The translations under genes and the position numbers were made by a program. From an uncultured Porticoccus sp. (GTDB lineage Bacteria; Pseudomonadota; Gammaproteobacteria; Pseudomonadales; Porticoccaceae), in NCBI RefSeq assembly GCF_913061305.1, contig NZ_CAJXST010000012.1, positions 1-32,537 on the forward strand: a stretch of DNA of 32,537 nucleotides, read 5' to 3'. The notes under the pieces were generated by a model. That model was given only the letters and a program-made list of their open reading frames with translations. It did not search any database and was not told where the DNA came from. How positions within the stretch are numbered: position 1 is the stretch's first letter; every line of letters starts with the position of its first letter. This document shows positions 18,244 to 25,966 of this stretch, piece after piece.

Positions 18244-19500
18244 ATGCAACATATCCAGAAGTCAAACAAGCTGAATAACGTCTGCTACGATATTCGCGGC
18301 CCGGTGCTCGACCACGCCAACCGGCTCGAGGAAGAAGGCCTGCGTATCCTGAAGCTGAATATCGGCAACCCTGCCCCGTTCGGTTTTGAAGCGCCCGACG
18401 AAATTATTCACGACGTCATTCACAACCTGGCCAAGGCCCAGGGCTACTGCCACTCCAAAGGCATCTACAGCGCCCGCAAGGCCGTCATGCAACGCTGCCA
18501 GTTGATCGGTATCCCGAATGTCGACATCGACGATATATTCCTGGGCAACGGTGTCAGCGAGCTGATTGTCATGGCCATGCAGGCACTGCTCAACAACGGT
18601 GATGAGATTCTGGTGCCGGCGCCGGACTACCCCCTGTGGACAGCCGCCGTGAATCTGGCCGGGGGCAAGGCGGTTCACTATCTCTGTGACGAAGCCAACG
18701 AGTGGCAACCGGACATCGAGGATATCGCCCGCAAGATCACACCGAATACCCGGGGCATCGTGGTGATCAATCCCAACAACCCCACCGGGGCAGTTTACTC
18801 CGAGGCGGTTCTGCAGGAGATTGTCGAACTGGCCAGGCAACATGACCTGATCATTTATGCCGATGAAATCTATGACCGCATTCTCTACGATGATGCGGTA
18901 CACGTGCCGCTCGGCAGTCTGGCCACCGACGTGTTGTGCATCACCTTCAACGGCTTGTCAAAAGCCTACCGTCTGGCGGGTTTCCGTTCCGGCTGGCTGG
19001 TGGTGAGCGGCGCCAAACATCGCGCCCGCAGTTATATCCAGGGCATTGAGATGCTGGCATCCATGCGGCTGTGTGCCAACGTACCGGCCATGTATGCCAT
19101 CCAGACCGCGCTGGGCGGCTATCAGAGCATCAGCGACCTGGTGGCACCGGAGGGCCGTCTCTACCAGCAACGCGAAAAAGCCTGGTCCCTGTTGACCCAG
19201 ATACCCGGTGTCAGCTGTGTCAAACCCAAAGCGGCGATGTACCTGTTCCCCAAACTGGACCGGGAAATTTATCCGATCGAAGACGACGAGCAATTGGTGC
19301 TGGATTTATTGCTGGAAGAACGGATCCTGCTGGTGCAGGGCACCGCTTTCAACTGGCCGGATCCCGACCATTTCCGCATCGTATTCCTGCCGAGGGAAGA
19401 CGATCTGGAGGAAGCCATCGAGCGGCTGGCCCGCTTCCTGGAAAAATACCGTCTCAATCATCCGGTGACAAAGGTAAAACTGGCTCAGGTGGCCCCCTGA
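18244..19500 (+). CDS. alaA: Glutamate-pyruvate aminotransferase AlaA
   Basis: This is a fold-type I PLP aminotransferase (418 aa) that closely follows E. coli AlaA (405 aa), which makes alanine from pyruvate and glutamate. Shared blocks include NNVCYDIRGPVL, LKLNIGNPAPFGF, VPAPDYPLWTAAV, INPNNPTGAVY, YADEIYD, the PLP lysine (K240) in FNGLSKAYRLAGFR, and VQGTAFNWPDPDHFRIV. The ATG at 18244 aligns with the E. coli N terminus. A TTG at 18193 would add 17 unrelated residues and lies upstream of the candidate start of transcription. There is no clear SD. The last 16 bases overlap the 3' end of the convergent NAD-kinase-like gene. Confidence 0.95.
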   Translation: MQHIQKSNKLNNVCYDIRGPVLDHANRLEEEGLRILKLNIGNPAPFGFEAPDEIIHDVIHNLAKAQGYCHSKGIYSARKAVMQRCQLIGIPNVDIDDIFLGNGVSELIVMAMQALLNNGDEILVPAPDYPLWTAAVNLAGGKAVHYLCDEANEWQPDIEDIARKITPNTRGIVVINPNNPTGAVYSEAVLQEIVELARQHDLIIYADEIYDRILYDDAVHVPLGSLATDVLCITFNGLSKAYRLAGFRSGWLVVSGAKHRARSYIQGIEMLASMRLCANVPAMYAIQTALGGYQSISDLVAPEGRLYQQREKAWSLLTQIPGVSCVKPKAAMYLFPKLDREIYPIEDDEQLVLDLLLEERILLVQGTAFNWPDPDHFRIVFLPREDDLEEAIERLARFLEKYRLNHPVTKVKLAQVAP

Positions 19501-20618
19501 CCGATCGGATAGAGAATCCTGTCCCGGTAGCCGGTCAGCACCGGGACGTAACCCGCCAGCTCCCGATCCAGTTGTGGATCGTTACTGTCCACCATCAGGG
19601 GCCTGCCCCCGAGTTCGGTGATTTTGGTTTTGGTCGCCACAACAATCAGGTTATCCCGACCAGCCCGCCTGATAATGGCAGGTGTCAATTGCTGATTGCC
19701 GCGACCCAGCAGCATGCCCTGACCGCCAATTGGCGTAATGATAATACTCACCGGACCGCTGAATCCCCCCAGCGCCTGTTCGATTTGTCCGGCTGAAACA
19801 TCCCCAGCCAGCAACTGCCTATTCCTGACCATATCCACACCAAGCAGTGTGTTATCGAGCCCCATTGCCGCCATTAGCCCCGCTGTGGTCGAGCCGGGAC
19901 CGACCAGATAGAGTGTGTCATCCTCCATTTCTTCCATCAGGGTATCGGCTATTTCATCAACCACCAGCGCCTCCACTTCCCGGCCGCCATCCTTGACCTG
20001 TTGCATAAAACGTCCTTCTTCCGGCACCAGTAACTCCCCGTAGTAACGGGACATGACCCGGCCCTGGCGAAAGGCGTCCTCATCGATATCGCGCACTTCC
20101 TGCCGGCGAACATCCACGAGGTCAGCACGAACCAGCCGACAGACCACCTCACCTGCCGCCTCCGGTGTCATGGCATACACACCGGAGTGCATCTTGACCC
20201 CGGCTGGCACGCCCAGTACGGGCTGATGCGGAGAAACCGCGTTGCAAATATTGCGTGCCGTGCCATCGCCGCCAACAAACAGCAGCAAATCCACGCCTTT
20301 GTTTTCCAGCACTCTGGCCGCCTGTTCGGTGTCCTCCGGCCGGGTATTCAGGGGATCCGTTTCACAGACCAGTTCGGGGACAAAACCACATTGCCTGGCC
20401 ACAGACTCCCCCATCAGGCCGGGACAGGTCAGCACCGATACGGCATCACCACCGAGTGTATGGAAGATCACCTCCAAGGCTCTGGCGGCACGCTCTGGAG
20501 CACGCAACCCGGCCCCGTTTCTGAAGGCTTCGGCAGCGGCCTCGCCATCGCTACCCTTCAACGCCGCGGGACCACCGATGCCTGCCAGCGGATTGACGAT
20601 CAAGCCGAGTGTGAACAT
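19485..20618 (-). CDS. ATP-NAD kinase-like protein (COG3199 type)
   Basis: This 377-residue protein has the diacylglycerol/NAD-kinase fold signatures: an N-terminal IVNPLAGIGG (residues 7-16) and GGDGTARN (116-123). It is longer than the housekeeping NadK and matches the predicted polyphosphate/ATP-dependent NAD kinase group, for which function is mostly predicted. Other blocks are GVPAGVKMHSGVYA and YLVGPGSTT. It is cytosolic, with no signal peptide. The ATG at 20618 has an excellent SD (TAGGAG, six bases upstream). It is monocistronic, divergent from the 58-codon gene and convergent with alaA. Confidence 0.85.
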   Translation of the reverse strand: MFTLGLIVNPLAGIGGPAALKGSDGEAAAEAFRNGAGLRAPERAARALEVIFHTLGGDAVSVLTCPGLMGESVARQCGFVPELVCETDPLNTRPEDTEQAARVLENKGVDLLLFVGGDGTARNICNAVSPHQPVLGVPAGVKMHSGVYAMTPEAAGEVVCRLVRADLVDVRRQEVRDIDEDAFRQGRVMSRYYGELLVPEEGRFMQQVKDGGREVEALVVDEIADTLMEEMEDDTLYLVGPGSTTAGLMAAMGLDNTLLGVDMVRNRQLLAGDVSAGQIEQALGGFSGPVSIIITPIGGQGMLLGRGNQQLTPAIIRRAGRDNLIVVATKTKITELGGRPLMVDSNDPQLDRELAGYVPVLTGYRDRILYPIGQGAT

Positions 20619-20659
20619 GGCGACTCCTAAATGTGCCTCTGCAAATTTAACCCCAAGGC

Positions 20660-20687
20660 TTGCCTTACAGGGTAATCATGGTATGTT
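20660..20687 (+). promoter_or_regulatory. Candidate promoter for the 58-codon gene
   Basis: TTGCCT (20660-20665) and TATGTT (20682-20687) are separated by 16 bp, upstream of the small gene in the 100-bp divergent region. The match is moderate. Confidence 0.3.
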
Positions 20688-20718
20688 TTGTCAATCTGAC
20701 CACCACCAGTGAGCAAAC

Positions 20719-20895
20719 ATGGATCAGCCGAACGACAAGCCTGATAAAAAGGCCAAATCACCTGATTTTCACGGTGCGGCCCTGATTGATGACAACGGTC
20801 GGGAAATCCCGATTACGGAAGCCATGGTGCAGAATGCCATCAGCGATCTGAACCAGAAAGTAGCCCCCTCGTCCAAAAGAAAATCCCGCCCTTAG
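20719..20895 (+). CDS. Small conserved protein, possibly PA1571 family
   Basis: This is a 58-codon gene beginning MDQPNDKPDKKAKSPD, with a conserved-looking core FHGAALIDDNGREIPITEAM and a basic tail ending SKRKSRP. The core resembles the small pseudomonad PA1571-type proteins of unknown function that carry an HGAAIID-GREIPITEEM-like motif; that match is from memory. A GTGAG lies about seven bases before the ATG, and a candidate promoter is upstream. The last 4 bases overlap the 3' end of pdxB on the other strand. It has no membrane segment; it is probably a small cytosolic protein. Confidence 0.7.
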   Translation: MDQPNDKPDKKAKSPDFHGAALIDDNGREIPITEAMVQNAISDLNQKVAPSSKRKSRP

Positions 20896-21989
20896 GCAGT
20901 AGTAAATCCCAGTGTGGCCAACTGGCCGGCCAGATATTCGTCACTGTCCACGCTCACACCGAAATGCTGAAATTCCCGACGTGCGGGATAGGTTTTCCGC
21001 AGCTGGTCAAACCCCAAGCCGACTGCTGCGGCATCCCCGGCTGACAGCAGTACCTCACGCATACGACGGTCATCGTCTGCGATGTCGTAAACAGCCAATA
21101 TCGCCTCCGCCAGAGACTTGGCACTGAGCCACTGGACAGACTCATCCCGCCCGGGTTTTGCCGGCGAGGGTTGCCCCAACCACTGACAAAATGCCTCGCA
21201 CACCATGTATGTACCATTGATTTTGCCGTCTTCGCTGTACCCGGCAATGTGCGGCGTGCCCATGGTAACCTGCTCCAGCAAGGGCAGAGAGATCGCCGGC
21301 TCTGACTCCCACACATCCAGCACAACCTGCCACTGCTCGCCACGATTCAACCGCAACAGGGCCGTATTATCCACCACTGGTCCCCGCCCGGCATTGAGCA
21401 ACAGCCCGCCGGGCGCAAAATTCATCAGCGCCGCCTCGTTCAGCAGGTGGTGGGTCGGATAGGGTCCACCGGTAGTCAGTGGAGTATGCAGGCAGAGAAT
21501 ATCGGCTTCGAGCACCCGCTCAAAGGTAGTCAGCCCCCCGATAGTTGCGGTGTTGAGAAATGGGTCGTAGCAGCGGCAATCAACGCCCAGCTCCCGCAGG
21601 GTGCGGTAGAGCCTGCCGCCCACATTGCCGCAACCGACAATGCCCACCGTTTCCCCGAGCCAGCCGGGACGCAGACGACACAGAGCCGAGAGCACGTATT
21701 GAACCACCGCATTGGCGTTGCAACCCGGCGCACTGGCAAACTGAATGTTTCTGGACGCCAGATAATCCATGTCCACATGGTCGACACCTATCGTGGCAGA
21801 ACCGACAAATTGTACCGGGCTGCCCTCGAGCAGCGCCCCATTGACCGGGGTGACCGAACGGACCAGTAACACATCCGCATCCACCAAATGCGCCGCCGTC
21901 AGCTCGCGGCCAGGACAGGTCACCACCTCGCCATAGGGCGAGAACAGTTCCCTCACCAACGGCATATTGTCATCGGCAACAATTTTCAT
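20892..21989 (-). CDS. pdxB: Erythronate-4-phosphate dehydrogenase
   Basis: This is PdxB (365 aa), the NAD-dependent 2-hydroxyacid dehydrogenase that oxidises 4-phosphoerythronate in the DXP-dependent pyridoxal-phosphate pathway. Start and motifs match: MKIVADDNMP, LLVRSVTPVN, the family-typical GSATIGVDHVD, the Rossmann motif GIVGCGNVGGRLY, catalytic Arg in NAGRGPVVD and catalytic His in TPHIAGYSEDGK. The C-terminal dimerisation region typical of PdxB is present. Its ATG overlaps the xni stop (ATGA at 21986-21989), so it is the last gene of the GGCT-epmC-xni-pdxB transcript. Confidence 0.96.
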   Translation of the reverse strand: MKIVADDNMPLVRELFSPYGEVVTCPGRELTAAHLVDADVLLVRSVTPVNGALLEGSPVQFVGSATIGVDHVDMDYLASRNIQFASAPGCNANAVVQYVLSALCRLRPGWLGETVGIVGCGNVGGRLYRTLRELGVDCRCYDPFLNTATIGGLTTFERVLEADILCLHTPLTTGGPYPTHHLLNEAALMNFAPGGLLLNAGRGPVVDNTALLRLNRGEQWQVVLDVWESEPAISLPLLEQVTMGTPHIAGYSEDGKINGTYMVCEAFCQWLGQPSPAKPGRDESVQWLSAKSLAEAILAVYDIADDDRRMREVLLSAGDAAAVGLGFDQLRKTYPARREFQHFGVSVDSDEYLAGQLATLGFTTA

Positions 21990-22927
21990 CGGGTGTGTAA
22001 TGCCTCCTTCACGACGTGCTGCGCCTGCCCCCCGGCGTGCGCGAGTCTTGCAGCGCGATTTTTCAGTGTAGCGCCAAGCCCCATTCGCTGACAGAAGTCA
22101 TCCAGTTTATCCAGTGCGATCGGGGCACATTGCAAAGCGGGCTCGCCAACGGGTGCGTCCAGGGCTATTCGGGTCAGGGATCGGGCCATTAGCAGTTGTT
22201 GACGGTGGACGGCAATTTTTTCGGGCAGCTGCTTCGCGCCGCGCAGGGGCAGATTGGCGATGTCAGGTCCCGCCGCAATCAATCCATCCAGCGACGCGCA
22301 ATGTGCCAATAATTCAATGGCCGTTTTTGCCCCCACCCCCGGTAAACCGGGTATGTTATCTACCCTGTCACCGACCAGCGCCAGATAATCTGCCAGTTGC
22401 TCCGGCCAGACCCCGAGTTCTCTTTTGATGGCAAATCGATCCCTGGCTGGCGTACGGCCAACATCCCAGAGTAGCACATCGTCGTCCAGCAACAATTGGG
22501 CAAGGTCTTTATCGCCACTGATCACCGCAATCGGGTGGCCGCCACTGCGCCCCCGTTCAGCCAGGGTGCCGATAATATCATCCGCTTCGTGGGTATCACT
22601 GGCCAGGGTCGAAATGCCCAGGATGGTCGTCACCTCGGCGCAGGCCCGCAACTGAAAGGCAAGTGCGTCGTCGGGCAGCTCGCGATTGGCCTTGTAATCC
22701 GGGTAAATCGTATTCCGGAAACACTGGCCCAGACTCTCGTCAAAGGCCACTGCCATAAACTGCGGCTGTACCTGCTCGAGCAGGCCCAGCAGGAAACCGA
22801 GATAACCGTACACGGCCTGAGTGGGATAGCCTTCCCCGGAATACCAACGCGGTGGCAGCGTAAAATAATGGCGAAAAATATAGATGGAGGCATCTACCAG
22901 ATACAGTGGGGGCTTTCGTGCCGCCAT
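21986..22927 (-). CDS. xni: Flap endonuclease / exonuclease IX (Xni)
   Basis: This is a 313-residue stand-alone 5'-3' exonuclease-fold protein related to the N-terminal domain of DNA polymerase I. The acidic metal residues are visible in YLVDASIYIFR, FDESLGQCFR, HEADDIIGTLAE, ISGDKDLAQLL and GDRVDNIPGLPGVGAKTA, the last being the helix-hairpin-helix DNA-binding region. The N terminus, with its longer YIFRHYFTLPP segment, is like pseudomonad exonuclease IX proteins. In E. coli, Xni lacks some metal ligands; here the HEADD and GDRVDN clusters look intact. Its ATG shares one base with the epmC stop (TGATG), and pdxB overlaps its end. Confidence 0.92.
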   Translation of the reverse strand: MAARKPPLYLVDASIYIFRHYFTLPPRWYSGEGYPTQAVYGYLGFLLGLLEQVQPQFMAVAFDESLGQCFRNTIYPDYKANRELPDDALAFQLRACAEVTTILGISTLASDTHEADDIIGTLAERGRSGGHPIAVISGDKDLAQLLLDDDVLLWDVGRTPARDRFAIKRELGVWPEQLADYLALVGDRVDNIPGLPGVGAKTAIELLAHCASLDGLIAAGPDIANLPLRGAKQLPEKIAVHRQQLLMARSLTRIALDAPVGEPALQCAPIALDKLDDFCQRMGLGATLKNRAARLAHAGGQAQHVVKEALHTR

Positions 22928-23490
22928 CAGATTCTCAGCGAGTCGACACGGTAGTGGCAGGAATCCAGGTAATCAAGACCTCCGAACACCTCCGACAGCG
23001 AAGCGGCGAACAGCGCTGCCCGCGCAGGTAAGCTGCCGACACACCAGCTGTGCGCCTGCTCCGCCACAGCGGCGGCGAACGCGTCGCTGGCACCGATCTC
23101 TGCGGACAGGTTATCGGCGCTGATCTGAAAGCGGTGCCCTGCCGCTACGGAAAATATCCATTCCAGTGCCTGGGGCTTGACCTCCACCCACTCAAAAGCA
23201 CTTTGTTCACTGGCGGTGCGGCCATCGGGCCGGTACCAGTAACCAAAATCCACCCGTTGACGACGCTGCTCACCGGCAATACACCAATGGGCAATTTCAT
23301 GGAGGGCACTGGAAAAATAATCCTGCCGGAAAATCAACTGATGACAGTCACCCACCCCCTCGGCAGGCAGATAAACCGGTTCCTCGCCGCCCCCGCTCAA
23401 CAGGGTATTGCAGGAGCTGGCAAACAGATCGTTGAATACTCCCATCAACTGACACGTCCGGGGATCAAAAGAAGCCGTATCACCAGACAA
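22927..23490 (-). CDS. epmC: Elongation factor P hydroxylase
   Basis: This is EpmC/YfcM (187 aa), an iron enzyme that hydroxylates the beta-lysylated lysine of elongation factor P after EpmA and EpmB have acted. Family blocks are EEPVYLPAEG, the metal-binding HExxH (His64-Glu65-His68 in ALHEIAHWCIAG), VDFGYWYRPDGR and EVKPQALEWIFSVAAG. The start is TTG at 23490 with GAGGG seven bases upstream; the ATG 15 codons later would remove family-conserved sequence. It overlaps the GGCT gene by 11 bases. Its presence implies epmA, epmB and a modifiable EF-P elsewhere in the genome. Confidence 0.95.
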   Translation of the reverse strand: MSGDTASFDPRTCQLMGVFNDLFASSCNTLLSGGGEEPVYLPAEGVGDCHQLIFRQDYFSSALHEIAHWCIAGEQRRQRVDFGYWYRPDGRTASEQSAFEWVEVKPQALEWIFSVAAGHRFQISADNLSAEIGASDAFAAAVAEQAHSWCVGSLPARAALFAASLSEVFGGLDYLDSCHYRVDSLRI

Positions 23491-23947
23491 TCGTCACACC
23501 CTCACAGCAAGCCGTGTTATCGATTCTCTCCCAGTAGGCGGGGGAAAGGTAATCGCTGCCAGCCAGTAAATGCTCGATATACCAGCGTGCCGGACGAATG
23601 CAGTGATCAATCACGGCGGGGTTGGCAATATAGACCCAGGCGGGCACAACACCGCGCTCTGTCTGCACCGGAAAACGTTCGCGACTGTACCTGAATGGCG
23701 CGCCTTCAAAGGGATCCAGCCTGGCAATTTCAGCGGGATTTTCCAGCTGGTAAAGAACCCCTTCCACCCGCTCATCCCGGGCAAAAATGATATTGGCGCA
23801 AGCCAGCCGGGCATCGTGGCCGGAGCGTTTGTTGAACCGCAGACCATAACCATCCAGCCAGCCAGCACACTGGCCGACGACCCGCATGTCACGCGCAGCC
23901 ATGCGCTGTGAATTCATATTTGAGCCGTAGGCAAAATAGTAGCTCAC
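23480..23947 (-). CDS. Gamma-glutamylcyclotransferase (AIG2/GGCT-like) family protein
   Basis: With GTG 23947 as start this is a 155-residue GGCT-fold protein. The substrate-loop motif YFAYGSNMNSQRM follows directly at the N terminus, as is normal for the family. The acidic Glu in RLDPFEGAP fits the catalytic region. An ATG 26 codons upstream (24025) would add unrelated, basic sequence. The SD is weak, and a TATATT lies immediately before the GTG, so a very short leader is possible. Family members act on gamma-glutamyl peptides or amines, but the substrate here is unknown. It is first in the epmC-xni-pdxB run. Confidence 0.85.
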   Translation of the reverse strand: MSYYFAYGSNMNSQRMAARDMRVVGQCAGWLDGYGLRFNKRSGHDARLACANIIFARDERVEGVLYQLENPAEIARLDPFEGAPFRYSRERFPVQTERGVVPAWVYIANPAVIDHCIRPARWYIEHLLAGSDYLSPAYWERIDNTACCEGVTIVW

Positions 23948-24094
23948 AAAATATACCCAAGGTATTGTGCTTTGAAATGATCGGTAGTACCTTATTTTGC
24001 GTGGATGCGTTTTAGCCGTACGCACCCATCAGGTCCCGATCCAGGACGCAGTTCCTCAGGGCCTGTTCGAACTGCCATTTGAGGAGGCTGTATT

Positions 24095-24790
24095 ATGACT
24101 ACCTCAACACCTGACCACAACACGGACAACGTGGTCGATCTCTTCACAGGGAAGCCCTACTCCTCCCGGTTAAACCGCCGCATTATCCGTCTCGCTCCCG
24201 AACTCGATGGTCTGGAAATGATCTATTCCAACGAGACTCATCCCAACAAGCTGTTCAGTGTCAAAGTGTTGTGCTGGGCATTGCGTGCCGATGGTGAGGT
24301 GGTGGGTCTGGTGCCCTGGCTCGATGACATCATGCCATGCACCGAGATACAGGATCCGCTGAACGGTCACTGGGAGGGCTACTACGATCCGGGCATCGAT
24401 GAAGTCTTTTTTGAAGCGCCCATCCACAAGGTATTGGAGGTAGAAACAGCTGCAGAATACTATGAGATCGATTGCGAGACAGACAGCGATGTCGTCCAGG
24501 AACTGCCGGACACCATTGGCACCCATGCGGTACTGTCGAGCGACGGGTTCAAAAGTATTACGCTGAAAGAAGTCGTCAGCTGGCGACTGCTCTATGATGG
24601 CTCCGTGCAGGGCATGCTGATTGATGATGAAAAAATCATCAGCACACCCGTGCTGCCCGGCGATGCGTGCCTCTACTCAGCCAAAGGCGAAGAGACTTTC
24701 TGCTATTTCTTCCAGCACCATATCGCCAACAAGATCAAGGCGCAGGATCCGGAAGCACTGGCAGCGATCTCCATGCTGGTGGAGTCCTGA
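24095..24790 (+). CDS. Conserved-looking protein of unknown function, 231 aa
   Basis: I do not recognise this family. The protein is acidic and soluble, with no signal peptide or membrane segment. After a polar N-terminal tail (1-25), it reads as two beta-rich modules of about 100 residues: residues 30-110 (VLCWALRADGEVVGLVPW then DPLNGHWEGYYDP) and residues 130-215 (GTHAVLSSDGFKSITLKEVVSWRLLYDGSVQGMLID). The similar W-x-L-x-DG-x-V-x-G-x-(V/L) phrase in both suggests an internal duplication. The ATG has a textbook SD (GAGGAGG, eight bases upstream), which argues for solid expression. It stands alone, divergent from the GGCT gene. Confidence 0.85.
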   Translation: MTTSTPDHNTDNVVDLFTGKPYSSRLNRRIIRLAPELDGLEMIYSNETHPNKLFSVKVLCWALRADGEVVGLVPWLDDIMPCTEIQDPLNGHWEGYYDPGIDEVFFEAPIHKVLEVETAAEYYEIDCETDSDVVQELPDTIGTHAVLSSDGFKSITLKEVVSWRLLYDGSVQGMLIDDEKIISTPVLPGDACLYSAKGEETFCYFFQHHIANKIKAQDPEALAAISMLVES

Positions 24791-25079
24791 GTAAAGCGGC
24801 AGGGACTGGGGAAACCCGGCCTGTAAAATTAAAGCGCCGCTGACAGCCCGTGGGATAGCATCAAAGCTGTCCCGATGATGGCACCGGGCGGCTCAATGAA
24901 ACAGACCCGATAACCCTGTGTGACTCGGGTCGGTTGTCCTGCTCACCCCGTTTTCTGTTGTCAGGCACGCTGTTGCCGCCCCAGCCTCCTTCCCAATTCT
25001 CCTTGCCAAACAGCCTTGTCTCAATAACTCATCAATGCAGCTCAGGACTATGTACCGAGGCTGCCTCTCAATGTGACGC

Positions 25080-25733
25080 CTATGGGCAATTGCGAGCAAA
25101 GGCCGACACGGAGTTGGCGACGGCAGCCAGGTGTTCAGTCTGATCAAGGCCCGAGGCCTTGCGGGGTTTCAGATCGTGATTGCCGTCTTCCAGCCAGTGG
25201 ATCATTACGGCAGGACTCAACGCGACTTCGGCCAACTCATCGGACCTGCCAAAGGGATCGCGGGTGCCCTGATAGATCAGGGCCGGCGTAGTCATGGCCA
25301 GCAAGTGATCAACCCGCATCCGTTCAGGCTTGCCGGGCACATGAAAGGGGTAACCGAGACAGCACAGCCCTGCTGCGCCCAGCTCGTCGGCGACCATACT
25401 CGCCATGCGACCACCCATGGATTTACCGCCGATCAGTATCGGGGCGGGAAGATCCTCGCGATGACAGCAGTGGGCGTAGACTTCACGCCAACAATCCAGC
25501 AATACGGGCTGGCGGTCCGGCGGCCGCTTTTTCCCGGTGAGACGACGTTGTCGCATATAGGGAAACTCAAAGCGCACAACCGTCACACCCTCGACCGTCA
25601 ACTGTCGGGTGATGGCCACCATAAAATCACTGTCCATCGGCGCACCGGCACCGTGGGCCAGAATCAATGTGCCAACAGACTGTGTTTGCTCTGCTGGCCG
25701 GTCTATCAGATAGCTCAGGGGGATAGCTGTCAC
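25080..25733 (-). CDS. Alpha/beta hydrolase, KANL3/TEX30-like
   Basis: From GTG 25733 this is a 217-residue alpha/beta hydrolase of the predicted dienelactone-hydrolase-like group. The nucleophile elbow is GGKSMGG (Ser105), the acid is Asp159 in YQGTRDPFG, the base is His186 in EDGNHDLKP, and the oxyanion region is LILAHGAGAPMDS. It is cytosolic, with unknown substrate. I prefer GTG 25733 to the start at 25781 because it overlaps the yheU stop as GTGA, the usual coupling arrangement, and the extra 16 residues have no family counterpart. It is the last gene of the methyltransferase-yheU-hydrolase transcript. Confidence 0.88.
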   Translation of the reverse strand: MTAIPLSYLIDRPAEQTQSVGTLILAHGAGAPMDSDFMVAITRQLTVEGVTVVRFEFPYMRQRRLTGKKRPPDRQPVLLDCWREVYAHCCHREDLPAPILIGGKSMGGRMASMVADELGAAGLCCLGYPFHVPGKPERMRVDHLLAMTTPALIYQGTRDPFGRSDELAEVALSPAVMIHWLEDGNHDLKPRKASGLDQTEHLAAVANSVSAFARNCP

Positions 25734-25966
25734 GGTGAATCGGCCAGCTGACGAAACTGTTGCCGCGACAGCAGATTGCAACTTTCTGTCACCGGATCGA
25801 AGGTAATCACCACATCACCGCGATCCACCTGCCGCCTGAGCCGCTGCCGTTTGGCCTGCAGCGTCAACTCCTCGAAACCGTAGTCCGTGCCCTCGCGGGC
25901 GATAAAGTCATCCAGCAGCGCGGTGAGCAGTTCATCGGATAACCGGTCTGGTGGAATCAGAATCAC
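25730..25966 (-). CDS. yheU: YheU family protein (UPF0270)
   Basis: This is a 78-residue small protein matching E. coli YheU: MILIPPDRLS, LLDDFIAREGTDYG and the C-terminal LLSRQQFRQL. Its function is unknown in all members; it is soluble and probably cytosolic. In E. coli yheU lies beside a hydrolase gene (yheT); here an unrelated-subfamily hydrolase follows directly, so the association with a hydrolase recurs. Both ends overlap neighbours by four bases (25963-25966 and 25730-25733). Confidence 0.93.
   Translation of the reverse strand: MILIPPDRLSDELLTALLDDFIAREGTDYGFEELTLQAKRQRLRRQVDRGDVVITFDPVTESCNLLSRQQFRQLADSP

Noticed and set aside
24791-25079. Hairpins in the 289-bp gap between the 231-aa gene and the hydrolase gene
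   Set aside because: GGGATAGC/GCTGTCCC and ACCCGA/TCGGGT can pair, but neither is followed by a T-run on either strand and no gene or RNA family is evident.
25131-25751. 206-aa plus-strand frame over the hydrolase gene
   Set aside because: It is the shadow of a gene with a clear catalytic triad; the plus-strand peptide shows no motif.
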